NCBI RefSeq assembly: GCF_049472135.1 | Contig: NZ_JBMOVV010000005.1 | Coordinates: 139,418-203,417, forward strand | From: Arcobacter_B sp049472135 | GTDB lineage: Bacteria; Campylobacterota; Campylobacteria; Campylobacterales; Arcobacteraceae | Direction: 5' to 3' | DNA: 64,000 bases | Shown: in pieces, positions 23,774 to 33,300 of the stretch | How positions within the stretch are numbered: position 1 is the first letter of the stretch | Layout: every line of letters begins with the position of its first letter | Made by a program: the position numbers and the translations under genes | Notes under the pieces: generated by a model | Seen by the model: only the letters and a program-made list of their open reading frames with translations | What the model was told of the DNA's origin: nothing | Databases searched by the model: none

Positions 23774-24379
23774 TTATAGTTCCTCTGTCTTAAATTCACT
23801 ATAACCCTCATAGTAGTAACTTACATCAATACCTTTCATAAATAAGGCTCTATCATCGATTTGATCTGTAAGTGCAAGTTTTAGTAGATGTTTGATTTCT
23901 ATGTCTTTTACTACACTTCTTTTCATAGCTGATAGATATTCATCTTTATCTACCTTGTTCCAGTCTATTACTTGTTTAACTTCTTTTTTTAGTATTAAAT
24001 CAAGCCATATTCTTGTAGCTCTCCCATTTCCTTCTCTAAATGGATGTGCTATGTTCATCTCTACATATTTTTCTATTATCTCGTCAAAGTTTGACTGAGG
24101 CATTGAATCTATATGCTTTAAAGATACTTCTAAGTACATCAAAGGAGCAAATCTAAAATCATCTTTAGAAATATTTACTTTTCTCATATTCCCAGCAAAA
24201 TCATAAATTTCAGAAAATAGATAGTTATGAATAAAGCATAGCCCTTTAAATGTTCCTACTTCTACTTTAGCTAAGTCTTGTGAATCAAAAAGTTGTTTGG
24301 CTTTTTGCTTAGAGATTTTTTCTTCTGCTTTAGCTAGTTCTATTTGGTCTGTGATACCTAGTTTGTTTTCTAAAATCAT
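23774..24379 (-). CDS. fic: Fic domain protein (AMP-transferase type)
   Basis: A 201-residue Fic protein with the full catalytic motif HPFREGNGRATR (His112 to Arg123). The C-terminus carries SYYYEG (187-192), which fits the S/T-x-x-x-E-G/N inhibitory helix of class III Fic proteins, so activity is probably self-inhibited. Fic enzymes transfer AMP or related groups onto target proteins; the target here is unknown. It overlaps the end of hsdM by four bases and precedes hsdS by two, so it is an integral member of the operon. Fic genes within type I loci are known in Campylobacter. Confidence 0.85.
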   Translation of the reverse strand: MILENKLGITDQIELAKAEEKISKQKAKQLFDSQDLAKVEVGTFKGLCFIHNYLFSEIYDFAGNMRKVNISKDDFRFAPLMYLEVSLKHIDSMPQSNFDEIIEKYVEMNIAHPFREGNGRATRIWLDLILKKEVKQVIDWNKVDKDEYLSAMKRSVVKDIEIKHLLKLALTDQIDDRALFMKGIDVSYYYEGYSEFKTEEL

Positions 24380-25938
24380 GCGATATCTCCCTCAATCTGT
24401 GAAACGATTTTATCTATTTCACTTCTTAAAATGTCAATCTTAGATACAGTAGTTTTAAGTTCACTATTTAGTTTAGTAATATCAATCTTCTCTCTTGTGT
24501 CCTTTGCTTCAACATAAGAACTAACAGATAAGTTATAGTCATTTTGAGCAATAACGTCATTATCAACACTTTTAGTAAAATGTTCGATATCTTCTTTACT
24601 ATCAAACACTTTCATTATTTGCTCAATATGGTTATCTTCTCCCTCATAAGTTAAGATATTGTTATTAGTTTGCTTTTTGTAAAGCTCACTTGCATCTATG
24701 AATTGTGTTTTAGTCTCTTTTTTGTTTTTAGCAAGAACTAGAATATTAACTGCAATTGAAGTTCCAAAGAATAGATTTGGTGCTAGTGATATAACAGTTT
24801 CAACATAATTACCATCAACTAGATATTTTCTAATCTTTTGTTCTGCCCCACCTCTATAAAAGATACCAGGGAAACAAACGATTGCAGCTCTTCCTTTTGG
24901 CGATAAATAGCTTAAACAATGTAATACAAATGCAAAGTCTGCTTTTGATTTTGGTGCAAGTACTCCAGCAGGTGCATATCTATCATCGTTTATTAGTGTT
25001 GGGTCATCACTTCCTACCCATTTAACAGAATATGGAGGATTTGAAACGATTGCATCAAATGGCTTATCATCTATGAACTCTGGTTCTACTAAAGTATTAC
25101 CAAGGGCTATGTTAAATTTATCATAGTTGATGTTATGTAAGAACATATTCATTCTAGCTAAGTTGAAAGTCGTGTGGTTAATCTCTTGTCCAAAGAAACC
25201 ATCTTCAACAATATGTGCATCAAAGTGCTTTTTAGCTTGTAGAAGTAGTGAACCTGAGCCAGCTGCTGGGTCATAGATTTTATTAACTGTTGTTTGTTTA
25301 TGCATTGCAAGTTGTGCTATTAGTTTAGATACACTTTGAGGTGTAAAGAATTCTCCACCACTCTTACCTGCATTTGCTGCATAGTTTGAGATTAAGAACT
25401 CATAAGCATCACCAAACAAATCAATATGGTTTTCTTCAAACTTACCAAAGTTTAGTCCTGCAACACCTTTTAGTACAGCTGATAACCTTGTGTTCTTGTC
25501 TTTTACTGTATTTCCTAATCTATTACTAGTTGTATCAAAATCAGCAAATAAACCTTTTATATCTACTTCTGATGGATATCCATTAGCTGAACTCTCTATA
25601 GAATCAAATATAGCTTTTAAATCTGTGTTTAAATCTGGATTATCATTAGCATTTTTAGCTATGTTTATAAATAATTGACTTGGATAGATGAAGTAACCTT
25701 TGGTTTTAATGGCATCATCTTTAATTTCTGGTGTTATTACATCATCAGGAAGTGCTGCATAGTTTACACTTTCATCACCTGCTTCAATATAATTAGAGAA
25801 GTTTTCACTAATGAATCTGTAAAATAAAGTACCTAAAACATACTGCTTAAAGTCCCATCCATCAACGCTCCCTCTTACATCATTTGCTATTTGCCATATT
25901 TGACGTTGTAACTCGGCTCGTTGTTGTGTACTTGTCAT
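24376..25938 (-). CDS. hsdM: type I restriction-modification DNA methyltransferase M
   Basis: A 520-residue N6-adenine methyltransferase. The N-terminal helical HsdM domain (about 8-150) is followed by the AdoMet motif DPAAGSGS (223-230) and the catalytic NPPY (300-303). GGEFFTP before the AdoMet motif is typical of HsdM. With HsdS it methylates the recognition site and protects self DNA. First gene of the operon, preceded by AAGGA, with no other gene upstream on this strand for about 1.5 kb. Length and motifs are normal. Confidence 0.95.
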   Translation of the reverse strand: MTSTQQRAELQRQIWQIANDVRGSVDGWDFKQYVLGTLFYRFISENFSNYIEAGDESVNYAALPDDVITPEIKDDAIKTKGYFIYPSQLFINIAKNANDNPDLNTDLKAIFDSIESSANGYPSEVDIKGLFADFDTTSNRLGNTVKDKNTRLSAVLKGVAGLNFGKFEENHIDLFGDAYEFLISNYAANAGKSGGEFFTPQSVSKLIAQLAMHKQTTVNKIYDPAAGSGSLLLQAKKHFDAHIVEDGFFGQEINHTTFNLARMNMFLHNINYDKFNIALGNTLVEPEFIDDKPFDAIVSNPPYSVKWVGSDDPTLINDDRYAPAGVLAPKSKADFAFVLHCLSYLSPKGRAAIVCFPGIFYRGGAEQKIRKYLVDGNYVETVISLAPNLFFGTSIAVNILVLAKNKKETKTQFIDASELYKKQTNNNILTYEGEDNHIEQIMKVFDSKEDIEHFTKSVDNDVIAQNDYNLSVSSYVEAKDTREKIDITKLNSELKTTVSKIDILRSEIDKIVSQIEGDIA

Positions 25939-26070
25939 TAGTATAATTCCTTATTATTTTAATATTATTATTTTACTGAATTTTGACTAATATTCTCATG
26001 TAACTAACATGATATTATTGGACTTTTATAAAATGAATCATCTTTTAGTAAATCATTATCAAAATATATT

Positions 26071-26522
26071 ATGCCTCCACAATATAAAAGACTTTATCCT
26101 ACAACATATGAATTATTAGATGATTTAATAGGATTAGAGTCTGTAAAAAAAATATATTTGATATTATTAACATAATTAAGGTAGAGCAATTAAGAAGTCC
26201 TAAAAAACCTGTAATAGGTCATTATATATTTCAAGGTAATCCAGGTACTGGTAAAACAACTGTTGGTAGGATTCTTGGTAAAACATTTAAAGAGCTAGAT
26301 CTTTTAGATTATGATCATTTTATAGAAGTGACAAGAAATGATTTAGTTGGGCAATATCAAGGACATACTGCTGAAAAAACAACTAGAGTTTTAGAACAAG
26401 CATTAGGTAGAGTTTTATTTATAGAAGAAGTATATTCTTTAGTTAATGGTCCAGGAGATGATTTTGGGAATGAAGCAATTAACACAATAGTTTGCTTTAT
26501 AAATCAGATTCAAAACCAGTAA
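26071..26522 (+). pseudogene. CbbX/SpoVK-like AAA ATPase remnant
   Basis: The first frame gives MPPQYKRLYPTTYELL...DDLIGLESVKK, then shifts near 26150. The second frame continues HYIFQGNPGTGKTTVGRILG (Walker A), VGQYQGHTAEKT and VLFIEEVYSLV (Walker B, Asp replaced by Glu), and stops where a further 100 residues would be expected. This matches CbbX/SpoVK-type AAA proteins. Both the frameshift and the truncation point to a dead gene. It diverges from hsdM. Confidence 0.65.
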
Positions 26523-26650
26523 ATTACCTAAGAGTCACAGGTGAACCATCTGGAAAAGGAAGAGGTAACAATCCTCCTAAAATATAAGGTAAGTAACCTT
26601 ATCTAAACACTTTTATTTTAATATTCTGGATTTAGATCTTTGAAGCAAAG

Positions 26651-26681
26651 AAAAGTTTGGCATTAAAACACAAACTTTTTT
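26651..26681 (+). terminator. intrinsic terminator
   Basis: A 9-bp stem AAAAGTTTG/CAAACTTTT with an 11-base loop runs into a T tract on the plus strand. It could end the transcript of the decayed AAA ATPase gene upstream. Confidence 0.5.
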
Positions 26682-27117
26682 GATAATACTCTTGGAATGA
26701 GTCTCATCGCTTAATTTAGTACTTTTTCATGCTCATACTAAAAAGGCTTCATGGTGGGTAATGCGATACCATATATTTCACATATCATTAAGACTTAGCA
26801 AAAGTTACCTCAAGCTTGGTTGAGTATCTAGTATCAAACACTACGCCATATCTGCATGTAGTCCAACTTATTAGCTTCAATAGTTTCCTATTTCACTACA
26901 ACCGATGTACGGTCTCTTTTTTATTTGTTCACTAAATGGCGTTATTATGAGATACCTTTACAACTAGAATTAGCCTCATAGATAGCTACTTCACCAGACA
27001 CAAGAGATTATGCCTATCAATTAAAAAACATTACTTTATTCTCAACAATAAAGTTGATTTTTAATTTTTTTAACATTGAAAAAATAGTTTATTTTTGATA
27101 TAATTTAGTTCTAATTA

Positions 27118-27156
27118 TAATAGCTCGGTCGGTCGCCAAACTCACTCGGGCTATTA
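27118..27156. other. hairpin with GC-rich loop
   Basis: TAATAGC pairs with GCTATTA around a GC-rich centre (CTCGGTCGGTCGCC...CTCACTCGG), unusual in this AT-rich stretch. It follows a TATAAT-like box (TATAATTT near 27100). It may be the start of a small structured RNA or an operator; not identified. Confidence 0.3.
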
Positions 27157-27251
27157 TTCCCTCCTTTAAATAGACAGAATTATCCTATTAACTTAAACAT
27201 TGTAAATAATAGAATTTAAAAATTGATTGTAATTAAGATTAGATTGTAGAT

Positions 27252-27353
27252 TTGGTAGATGCACAATCTAATAATAAATACTTAGAGCTTGATAGCTTAT
27301 CAAGTGACAAACTAATCAAGCAGATTGTGCGCCTACCAAGCTCTAAATATTTA
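27252..27353. repeat. two interleaved long inverted repeats
   Basis: Arm A (27252-27269) is the inverse complement of 27322-27339 with 2 mismatches in 18. Arm B (27275-27291) is the inverse complement of 27337-27353 with 1 mismatch in 17. The order is A-B-A'-B', so the two helices cannot nest and would form a pseudoknot in RNA or two alternative cruciforms in DNA. It lies 135 bp past the 3' end of the integrase gene, so an attachment or regulatory site is possible. Confidence 0.55.
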
Positions 27354-27488
27354 TAGGAAAAGTATATATTTATTTAAACATATTGTAAATAAGAGATTTT
27401 TTGGTAGTATAAATTGTAATATGATTTAATTTGATTGATTATGTAATTTAAAATAAAGATTTTAAGATTTTAAGCTTAAAAAAAATAA

Positions 27489-28718
27489 TTAATTATTGAA
27501 ATTAAGTTTATCAAGCCAATCTGCATACCATTGTATCAGCTCCCTTTTCTCATTAATGTATTTGTATTTAGACTCACGATTATATGCAGCCTTAATTCTA
27601 TTTCTTTCTTTATGTGCAAGACAAGATTCTATAATATCAGAATGAAATCCATGTTCTTTATAGTTTTCATAAGCTACAGTCGAAAACATACTTCTAAATC
27701 CATGAAATGTATGCTTACCTTTATAACCTAATTTAAAAAGAGTATCAGATAATGTTGCTCCAGATACACCTCTATCATTTTTAAAAGGTGAAGGGAAAAC
27801 AAACTTGCTACGATGTCTTGAATATGGCTCAATTTGCTTTAATAATTCAACTGCTTGTCTAGGAAGAGGACAAACAAACTCTACTTTTGCTTTCATTTTT
27901 TCTTTTGGTATTTCCCATACTTTATTATCAAAATCAATATCATCCCAACACATTAATCTAATATTTTCACTTCTGACAAAAACATAAGGTATAATTTTAA
28001 ATATAAATACTGTACTTATATCACTCTTAAACTTTTCACCTATTGTATTTATATCAATTAATAATTCTTTTATTTCTTTTGCACTAGTTACTGCAGGGAA
28101 GTGTGTATTTTTATTGTTAGAAATAAGAACACTACTTTTATCTATATCTGCAATTATATTATGTTCTATGTACTCTTTTGTAACAGCGTATTTAAAAACT
28201 TTATTAATTAAAGAAAATAACCTATGAGCAGTTTCAATAGTTCCTTTATTTTGTATTTTTTCTAAAACATTAACTATATCAATACTTCTAATGTCCTTAA
28301 TTGCAACATTACCTAACCATCTTGTAAGATTATTTAAAATTCTTTTATTTTGAGTAATGGTAGCAATACTTGCTGACTTACTTCTAAATTCAATCCACTC
28401 ATCAATTATATTTTGAAGAATTAGTGTTTCACTAATTTTTTTTATTCTTTTGTCAACAATTGGATTAATATTATTTTGTAAAAGTTCTCTTGCATTTTCT
28501 CTTTTTTCTCTTGCTTCTTTTAATCCAACATCAGGATAAAGACCAAAAGACATAGATAAATTTTTTCCTCCATATCTAAAATCGTATCTCCAGAATTTAC
28601 TACCGTTTGGTTTTACAACAATCCAAAGTCCTTTACCATCAGCTTTCTTATATTGCTTTTCTCTAGGTTTAAAACTTTTTAATTCAGTAATTGTTAAAGG
28701 TTTAGATATCTTTGGCAT
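27489..28718 (-). CDS. P4-type tyrosine integrase (Arm-DNA-binding, DUF4102)
   Basis: A 409-residue integrase. The N-terminal Arm-binding domain (about 1-95) has KGLWIVVKPNGSKFWRYDFRYGGK and LGLYPDVGL-like features (MSFGLYPDVGLKEAREK), followed by a core-binding domain (about 100-195). The catalytic domain has Arg in VRSENIRLM, HGFRS (H-x-x-R), and CLAHKERNRIKAAYNR with the His and nucleophile Tyr. All key residues are present. These enzymes move genomic islands, usually into tRNA genes. It sits at the right border of the accessory region and is transcribed inward. Confidence 0.9.
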   Translation of the reverse strand: MPKISKPLTITELKSFKPREKQYKKADGKGLWIVVKPNGSKFWRYDFRYGGKNLSMSFGLYPDVGLKEAREKRENARELLQNNINPIVDKRIKKISETLILQNIIDEWIEFRSKSASIATITQNKRILNNLTRWLGNVAIKDIRSIDIVNVLEKIQNKGTIETAHRLFSLINKVFKYAVTKEYIEHNIIADIDKSSVLISNNKNTHFPAVTSAKEIKELLIDINTIGEKFKSDISTVFIFKIIPYVFVRSENIRLMCWDDIDFDNKVWEIPKEKMKAKVEFVCPLPRQAVELLKQIEPYSRHRSKFVFPSPFKNDRGVSGATLSDTLFKLGYKGKHTFHGFRSMFSTVAYENYKEHGFHSDIIESCLAHKERNRIKAAYNRESKYKYINEKRELIQWYADWLDKLNFNN

Positions 28719-28838
28719 TTATCAGGTACTCACTTTAAAATAAAATTTAATTACCTGAAATAGTACCTTATAAAAACTTGATTTTTTCTGATTTGATGTG
28801 ATTAAATATGATAGAATATAGTATTACTGAAGAGTCTC

Positions 28839-28863
28839 AAAGCCCATATTAATGGGCTTTTTT
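28839..28863 (+). terminator. intrinsic terminator at the island/core border
   Basis: AAAGCCCA/TGGGCTTT with a 6-base loop is followed by a T6 run on the plus strand. There is no plus-strand gene just before it now, since the integrase points away. It may therefore be the original terminator of a core gene separated by island insertion. It may also act weakly for yciI on the minus strand. Confidence 0.6.
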
Positions 28864-28873
28864 GACAACTTAT

Positions 28874-29161
28874 TTAAGCTTTTGGCATAACTTTAACAGG
28901 AACTACTTGAATCTCTTCCATGTTCCATACACCATTTACAACATAAGGTTCATTTACTAACCACTCATCAAATTCATCTTCGTTTTCAAAGTTTGTTAAT
29001 ACAGAAGAACCTACCATTTTTTCATCTTCTATTAAAGCACAAGCTGAAACAATTTTACCTTCAGCCATTAACTTTTGAGTACCCTCTACATGAGCAGGTC
29101 TTGCTTCCATTCTTTTATCTAAAGCATCTTCATAATCATAAGCGATAACTAAATATTGCAT
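28874..29161 (-). CDS. YciI-like protein
   Basis: 95 residues starting MQYLVIAYDYEDALDKRMEARPAHV. The N-terminal strand and the R-x-x-H helix are typical of YciI-like small enzymes or chaperones of the dimeric alpha-beta fold. The start is placed here because AAGGATTAAG precedes this ATG; an upstream in-frame start would add 12 atypical residues. Precise function of YciI proteins is not settled. First core gene right of the island. Confidence 0.75.
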   Translation of the reverse strand: MQYLVIAYDYEDALDKRMEARPAHVEGTQKLMAEGKIVSACALIEDEKMVGSSVLTNFENEDEFDEWLVNEPYVVNGVWNMEEIQVVPVKVMPKA

Positions 29162-29203
29162 CTTAATCCTTTTTTCTTGATATAAAATTTTAACCAAATA
29201 AAA

Positions 29204-29911
29204 TTAAACAATAGTTACAAGAGTATCAAAATAATATCCTTGCACAAAATCACAATCTAATTCTTTAATCATATCATAATCATATTTTGTTTCAACACCT
29301 TCAATAATTGAAAACTGACCATTTAATTTTATAGTCTTCAATATACCATTTAAATAGTGAATATAATTTTCGTTTGAATTTATTTGTTTTATAAAAGATT
29401 TATCTATTTTTATATACTTACTATTATTCATCATATGAAAAGAAAACATTGAACCATCTTGAGCAAAATCATCTAAAGCAGTATCAATTGACTTGCTATT
29501 TAACCAAGTTGAAAAATCTTTCATAATTGTTGCACTTGTTTCATCATCACTACCATTTTCTGTAATTTCAACAACTAGATTTCTTTTATTCTCTAATAAA
29601 AAATTTTCCCAATATTTTTGTTGTTCACATGTAACAAAAATATCTGCATCAAAATTTAAAAAAAGTTTACAATCAAATCTGAAATTCTTTATCTGTAATT
29701 CTTTATTTCTTTTCTCAAGTTCAAAAAAAAGTTTATTATTATGATGTAGCTTTTTAAATATTTCTTCTGTACTAATTAAATCATTATTGATGTCAAATTT
29801 TGACAATGCCTCATATCCATATATTTCTAGACTATCTTTATATAAAATAGGTTCATACTTAGTATAATAACTAGCATTTAATATTAATTGTTTAAACTCT
29901 ATACTATTCAT
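29204..29911 (-). CDS. EAL domain protein, possibly degenerate
   Basis: A 235-residue single-domain EAL protein: EAL at 34-36, LFLNFDADIF, VVEITENG, LDDFAQDGS, YIKIDKSFI, IEGVET and DFVQGYYFD in order. Several consensus positions differ (EALSK where EALxR is usual, NFDAD instead of N-x-x, DDFA instead of DDFG). The catalytic Glu, Asp-Asp and Lys are retained, so c-di-GMP hydrolysis is possible but may be weak. No sensory or membrane domain. Confidence 0.75.
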   Translation of the reverse strand: MNSIEFKQLILNASYYTKYEPILYKDSLEIYGYEALSKFDINNDLISTEEIFKKLHHNNKLFFELEKRNKELQIKNFRFDCKLFLNFDADIFVTCEQQKYWENFLLENKRNLVVEITENGSDDETSATIMKDFSTWLNSKSIDTALDDFAQDGSMFSFHMMNNSKYIKIDKSFIKQINSNENYIHYLNGILKTIKLNGQFSIIEGVETKYDYDMIKELDCDFVQGYYFDTLVTIV

Positions 29912-29970
29912 AGAAAGGATAATAACAAATTTATCCTTACATAAAAATGATAATTACTATTAATATTGAT

Positions 29971-30357
29971 TTATATTAAATTTATTGCAAATATGAAACT
30001 AACTGGGTAAATAAGGACATTCATATACCTAAATAAATTACTCATTTTAATATTTATAGGCATTACTTCTTCAACACTTATTCCATTTAATAATTTTTTC
30101 ATCATTGATAATTTAAATGTTATATCTAAAAACTTAACAATTAAAATTGAACTCATCCAAAAACCAAAGTTATTTAAATAAAAAGATAAAAAAATAGTAT
30201 AAAAAAAAGTAACATGCATAGTAAAATACAAAAAGATATTTTGTTTAAATATATAAAAATTATTTAGAATTAATCCATGTAGTGTATCTGCTTTTTGCCA
30301 TCTTGATTCAAAAAGCTCTAGTAGTATAAAAATTGAAAGTAGTAGTAAAATTTCCAT
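29971..30357 (-). CDS. small integral membrane protein, unknown
   Basis: A 128-residue protein with about three membrane segments (roughly 2-14, 38-63 and 108-127). Only 28 bases lie between its start and the rpoC stop. Not recognised. Confidence 0.5.
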   Translation of the reverse strand: MEILLLLSIFILLELFESRWQKADTLHGLILNNFYIFKQNIFLYFTMHVTFFYTIFLSFYLNNFGFWMSSILIVKFLDITFKLSMMKKLLNGISVEEVMPINIKMSNLFRYMNVLIYPVSFIFAINLI

Positions 30358-30385
30358 AATTTAACTTAAACAATAAGGCTATGCC

Positions 30386-33300
30386 TTATTGTTCGTTAGG
30401 TTGAGAAAAGCTAATTTTCTTACCTTTATATAATCCTGTTCCAACTGGAATTGTTCTACCAATTACAACATTTTCTTTTAAGTCTTCTAACATATCCATC
30501 TTAGCTGAAATTGCAGCTTCAGTTAATACTTTTGTAGTTTCTTGGAATGATGCAGCAGAGATAATAGAGTCAGATGTAACAGCTGCTCTTGTAATACCAA
30601 GTAATAATGGCTCTGCAATTGCAGGTTGACCACCAAGCTTGATAATTTTTTCATTCTCTTGCTTAAATCTTTTCTTAGAAACCATATCACCAATGATGAA
30701 TTTAGTATCTCCACCATCAAGAATAGATACTTGTCTTAACATTTGAGATGTAATAACCTCAATATGTTTATCAGCAATATTTACCCCTTGAGATCTATAT
30801 ACTTGTTGTACTTCAGATACAATAAAGTAATGTAATGCTTTTTCACCTAAAATTCTTAATACGTCGTGAGGAGAAACTTGACCATCTGTTAATGCTTCAC
30901 CAGCGTGAACAAACTCACCTTCGTGTACTAAAATTTGCTTAGATTTTTCAACTAAGAATTCACCTTTATTACCATTTTCATCAGTAATAATGATTCTTTG
31001 TTTATTTCTAAGTGGTTTACCAAATGAAACCATACCATCAAATGATGCAAGTACTGCAATATTTTTAGGTCTTCTAGCCTCAAATAATTCAGATACTCTT
31101 GGAAGACCTCCAGTAATATCCTTAGATTTTTGAGTTGCTTTTGGTGTTTTACCAATAATATCTGCAACTTGAACTTTTTGTCCTTCAGATACGTTAATAG
31201 ATGTTTTAGGATCTAATTTATATCTAATTAACTCTTTGTCTTCTGTTGCTAAGATAACTGTTGGTTTGTATCCACTTGGAATATACTCATTAACAACTAA
31301 CTTAGAAGTTCCTGTTAACTCATCAAATTGCTCAGAAACAGTTACACCAGGAATAATATCTTCAAATGTAATAACACCGTCTTTTTCTGCAATAGATGGG
31401 TTTGAGTATGGATCCCACTCAGCAATTACAACTTGCTCTTCACTCTCTGGAATAGCAATTACTGATTCTTTTTCAACTTCAACATCGTCATTTAATTCAA
31501 CTTGTGAACCTCTAGCGATATAGTGTCTTAATGCTTCTCTACCTTCACCATCAACGATTACAGCAAATAAACCTTTTTCATCAACTTTATCACCAGCTTT
31601 AATGTCTTTTCTTCTTTCTAAGTAATCACCAGTTAATTTGTAGTATTTAACTACACCTTTTGCACCAGTAATAATCTTAGAAGTAATAGGAGCACCATCA
31701 GAAACTCTTAATTCAGAAGCAAACGGAATTCTGTTTGGAACATTCCATCCATCTTTAATCATTTCAACGATAGACTCATTCTCTTCAACTTCAACACCAT
31801 CAAAGTATGGTAAGTATAATTTACCTTCAATTTTACCAGAAACACCTGCAAGCTCATTTGGCTTAGCAACGTCATTCTTTCTTAAGTAATATTTCTTCTC
31901 TTCTGATCCATTAGTAATAGTTAAAATAATCTCTTCGTGGATTGTTTCAACTGTAACATTACCTTTGAATGGAGCATTAATTTTAGGTTCAACTAATAAA
32001 ATACCTGCATTTCTTCTGTTTGCAACGATTTTCTTACCTTGGCTATTAGTATACGTTCTAATGTTGTAATATCTAATGAAACCTTCTTTATCAGCTCTTA
32101 ACTCTCTTTCTGTTTGAGTTGCAGATGCAGTTCCCCCAACGTGGAATGTTCTAAGTGTAAGCTGAGTTCCTGGCTCACCAATAGATTGTGCTGCAACAAC
32201 ACCAACAGCTTCACCTGGAGTTGCTTTTCTTTGCTCACCAAGGTTAAGACCATAACATTTAGAACATAAACCATGCTCTTCTTTACAAGTTAATGGAGTT
32301 CTGATTACAACAGATTTTACTTCAGCTTCAGCAACAACTTTTGCATTCTCTTCAGTAATTAATGTTCCTTCTGTAAATAAAATCTCATTTGAGATAGGAT
32401 CAATAATATCTTCTGCAATAACTCTACCTGTGATTCTTTCTTCTAGTGACTCAATTAATTCATTACCAGAAGAAATATCTGTAATTTCAACACCTTCGTG
32501 AGTACCACAATCTTCAACTGTGATTCTAACATTTTGAGATACATCAATTAACTTTCTTGTTAAGTATCCCGCATTGGCAGTTTTTAAGGCTGTATCCGCA
32601 AGACCTTTTCTAGCACCGTGAGTAGAAATAAAGTACTCAAGTACATTTAGACCTTCTCTAAAGTTTGAAATAATTGGTGTCTCAATAATTGTACCATCTG
32701 GCTTAGCCATAAGACCCCTCATACCTGATAACTGTCTAATCTGTGCAGCAGAACCTCTAGCCCCAGAGTCAGCCATCATGTAAATAGAGTTGAATCCATC
32801 TTTATCTTGCTCAACTAAGTTCATCATTTCAGAACCAAGTTTATTATTAACTTCTGTCCAGATATCAATAATTTTGTTGTATCTTTCTTGCTCAGTTAAT
32901 AAACCTTGTGCAAATTGCTTTTGAACTTCAATAACTTCTTTTTTAGAAGCAGCAATATGTCCTTCTTTTGAATCAGGAACTCTAATATCATCAATAGATA
33001 CAGAAATACCAGCATCAGTTGCGTATTTGAAACCTAAGTTCTTTAAGTTATCTAAGAATCTAGGAGTTACTTCATAACCACCATGCTTATAGATATAGTC
33101 AACTAAAGTACCAATATCTTTTTTCTTTAAAATCTTATTCCATAATGTTACAGGTACAAAATCAGGTAAGATTTCATGAATAATTAATCTACCAACTGTA
33201 GTATGAATTACTTTATCTTCAATCTTAGTTCTAATTTTTGCATGTAAATTAACTTGCTTCATTTCTAAAGCAATTTTTGCTTCATTTACATCTGTAAATA

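Larger units (their letters stand above)
26523..27250. other. long non-coding stretch with hairpins
   Basis: I find no convincing coding frame on either strand. It contains a terminator-like hairpin at 26651-26681 and a 7-bp-stem hairpin at 27118-27156. The 26700-27000 part is less AT-rich than the flanks and reads like a decayed gene or a structured RNA; I cannot identify it. Confidence 0.4.
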
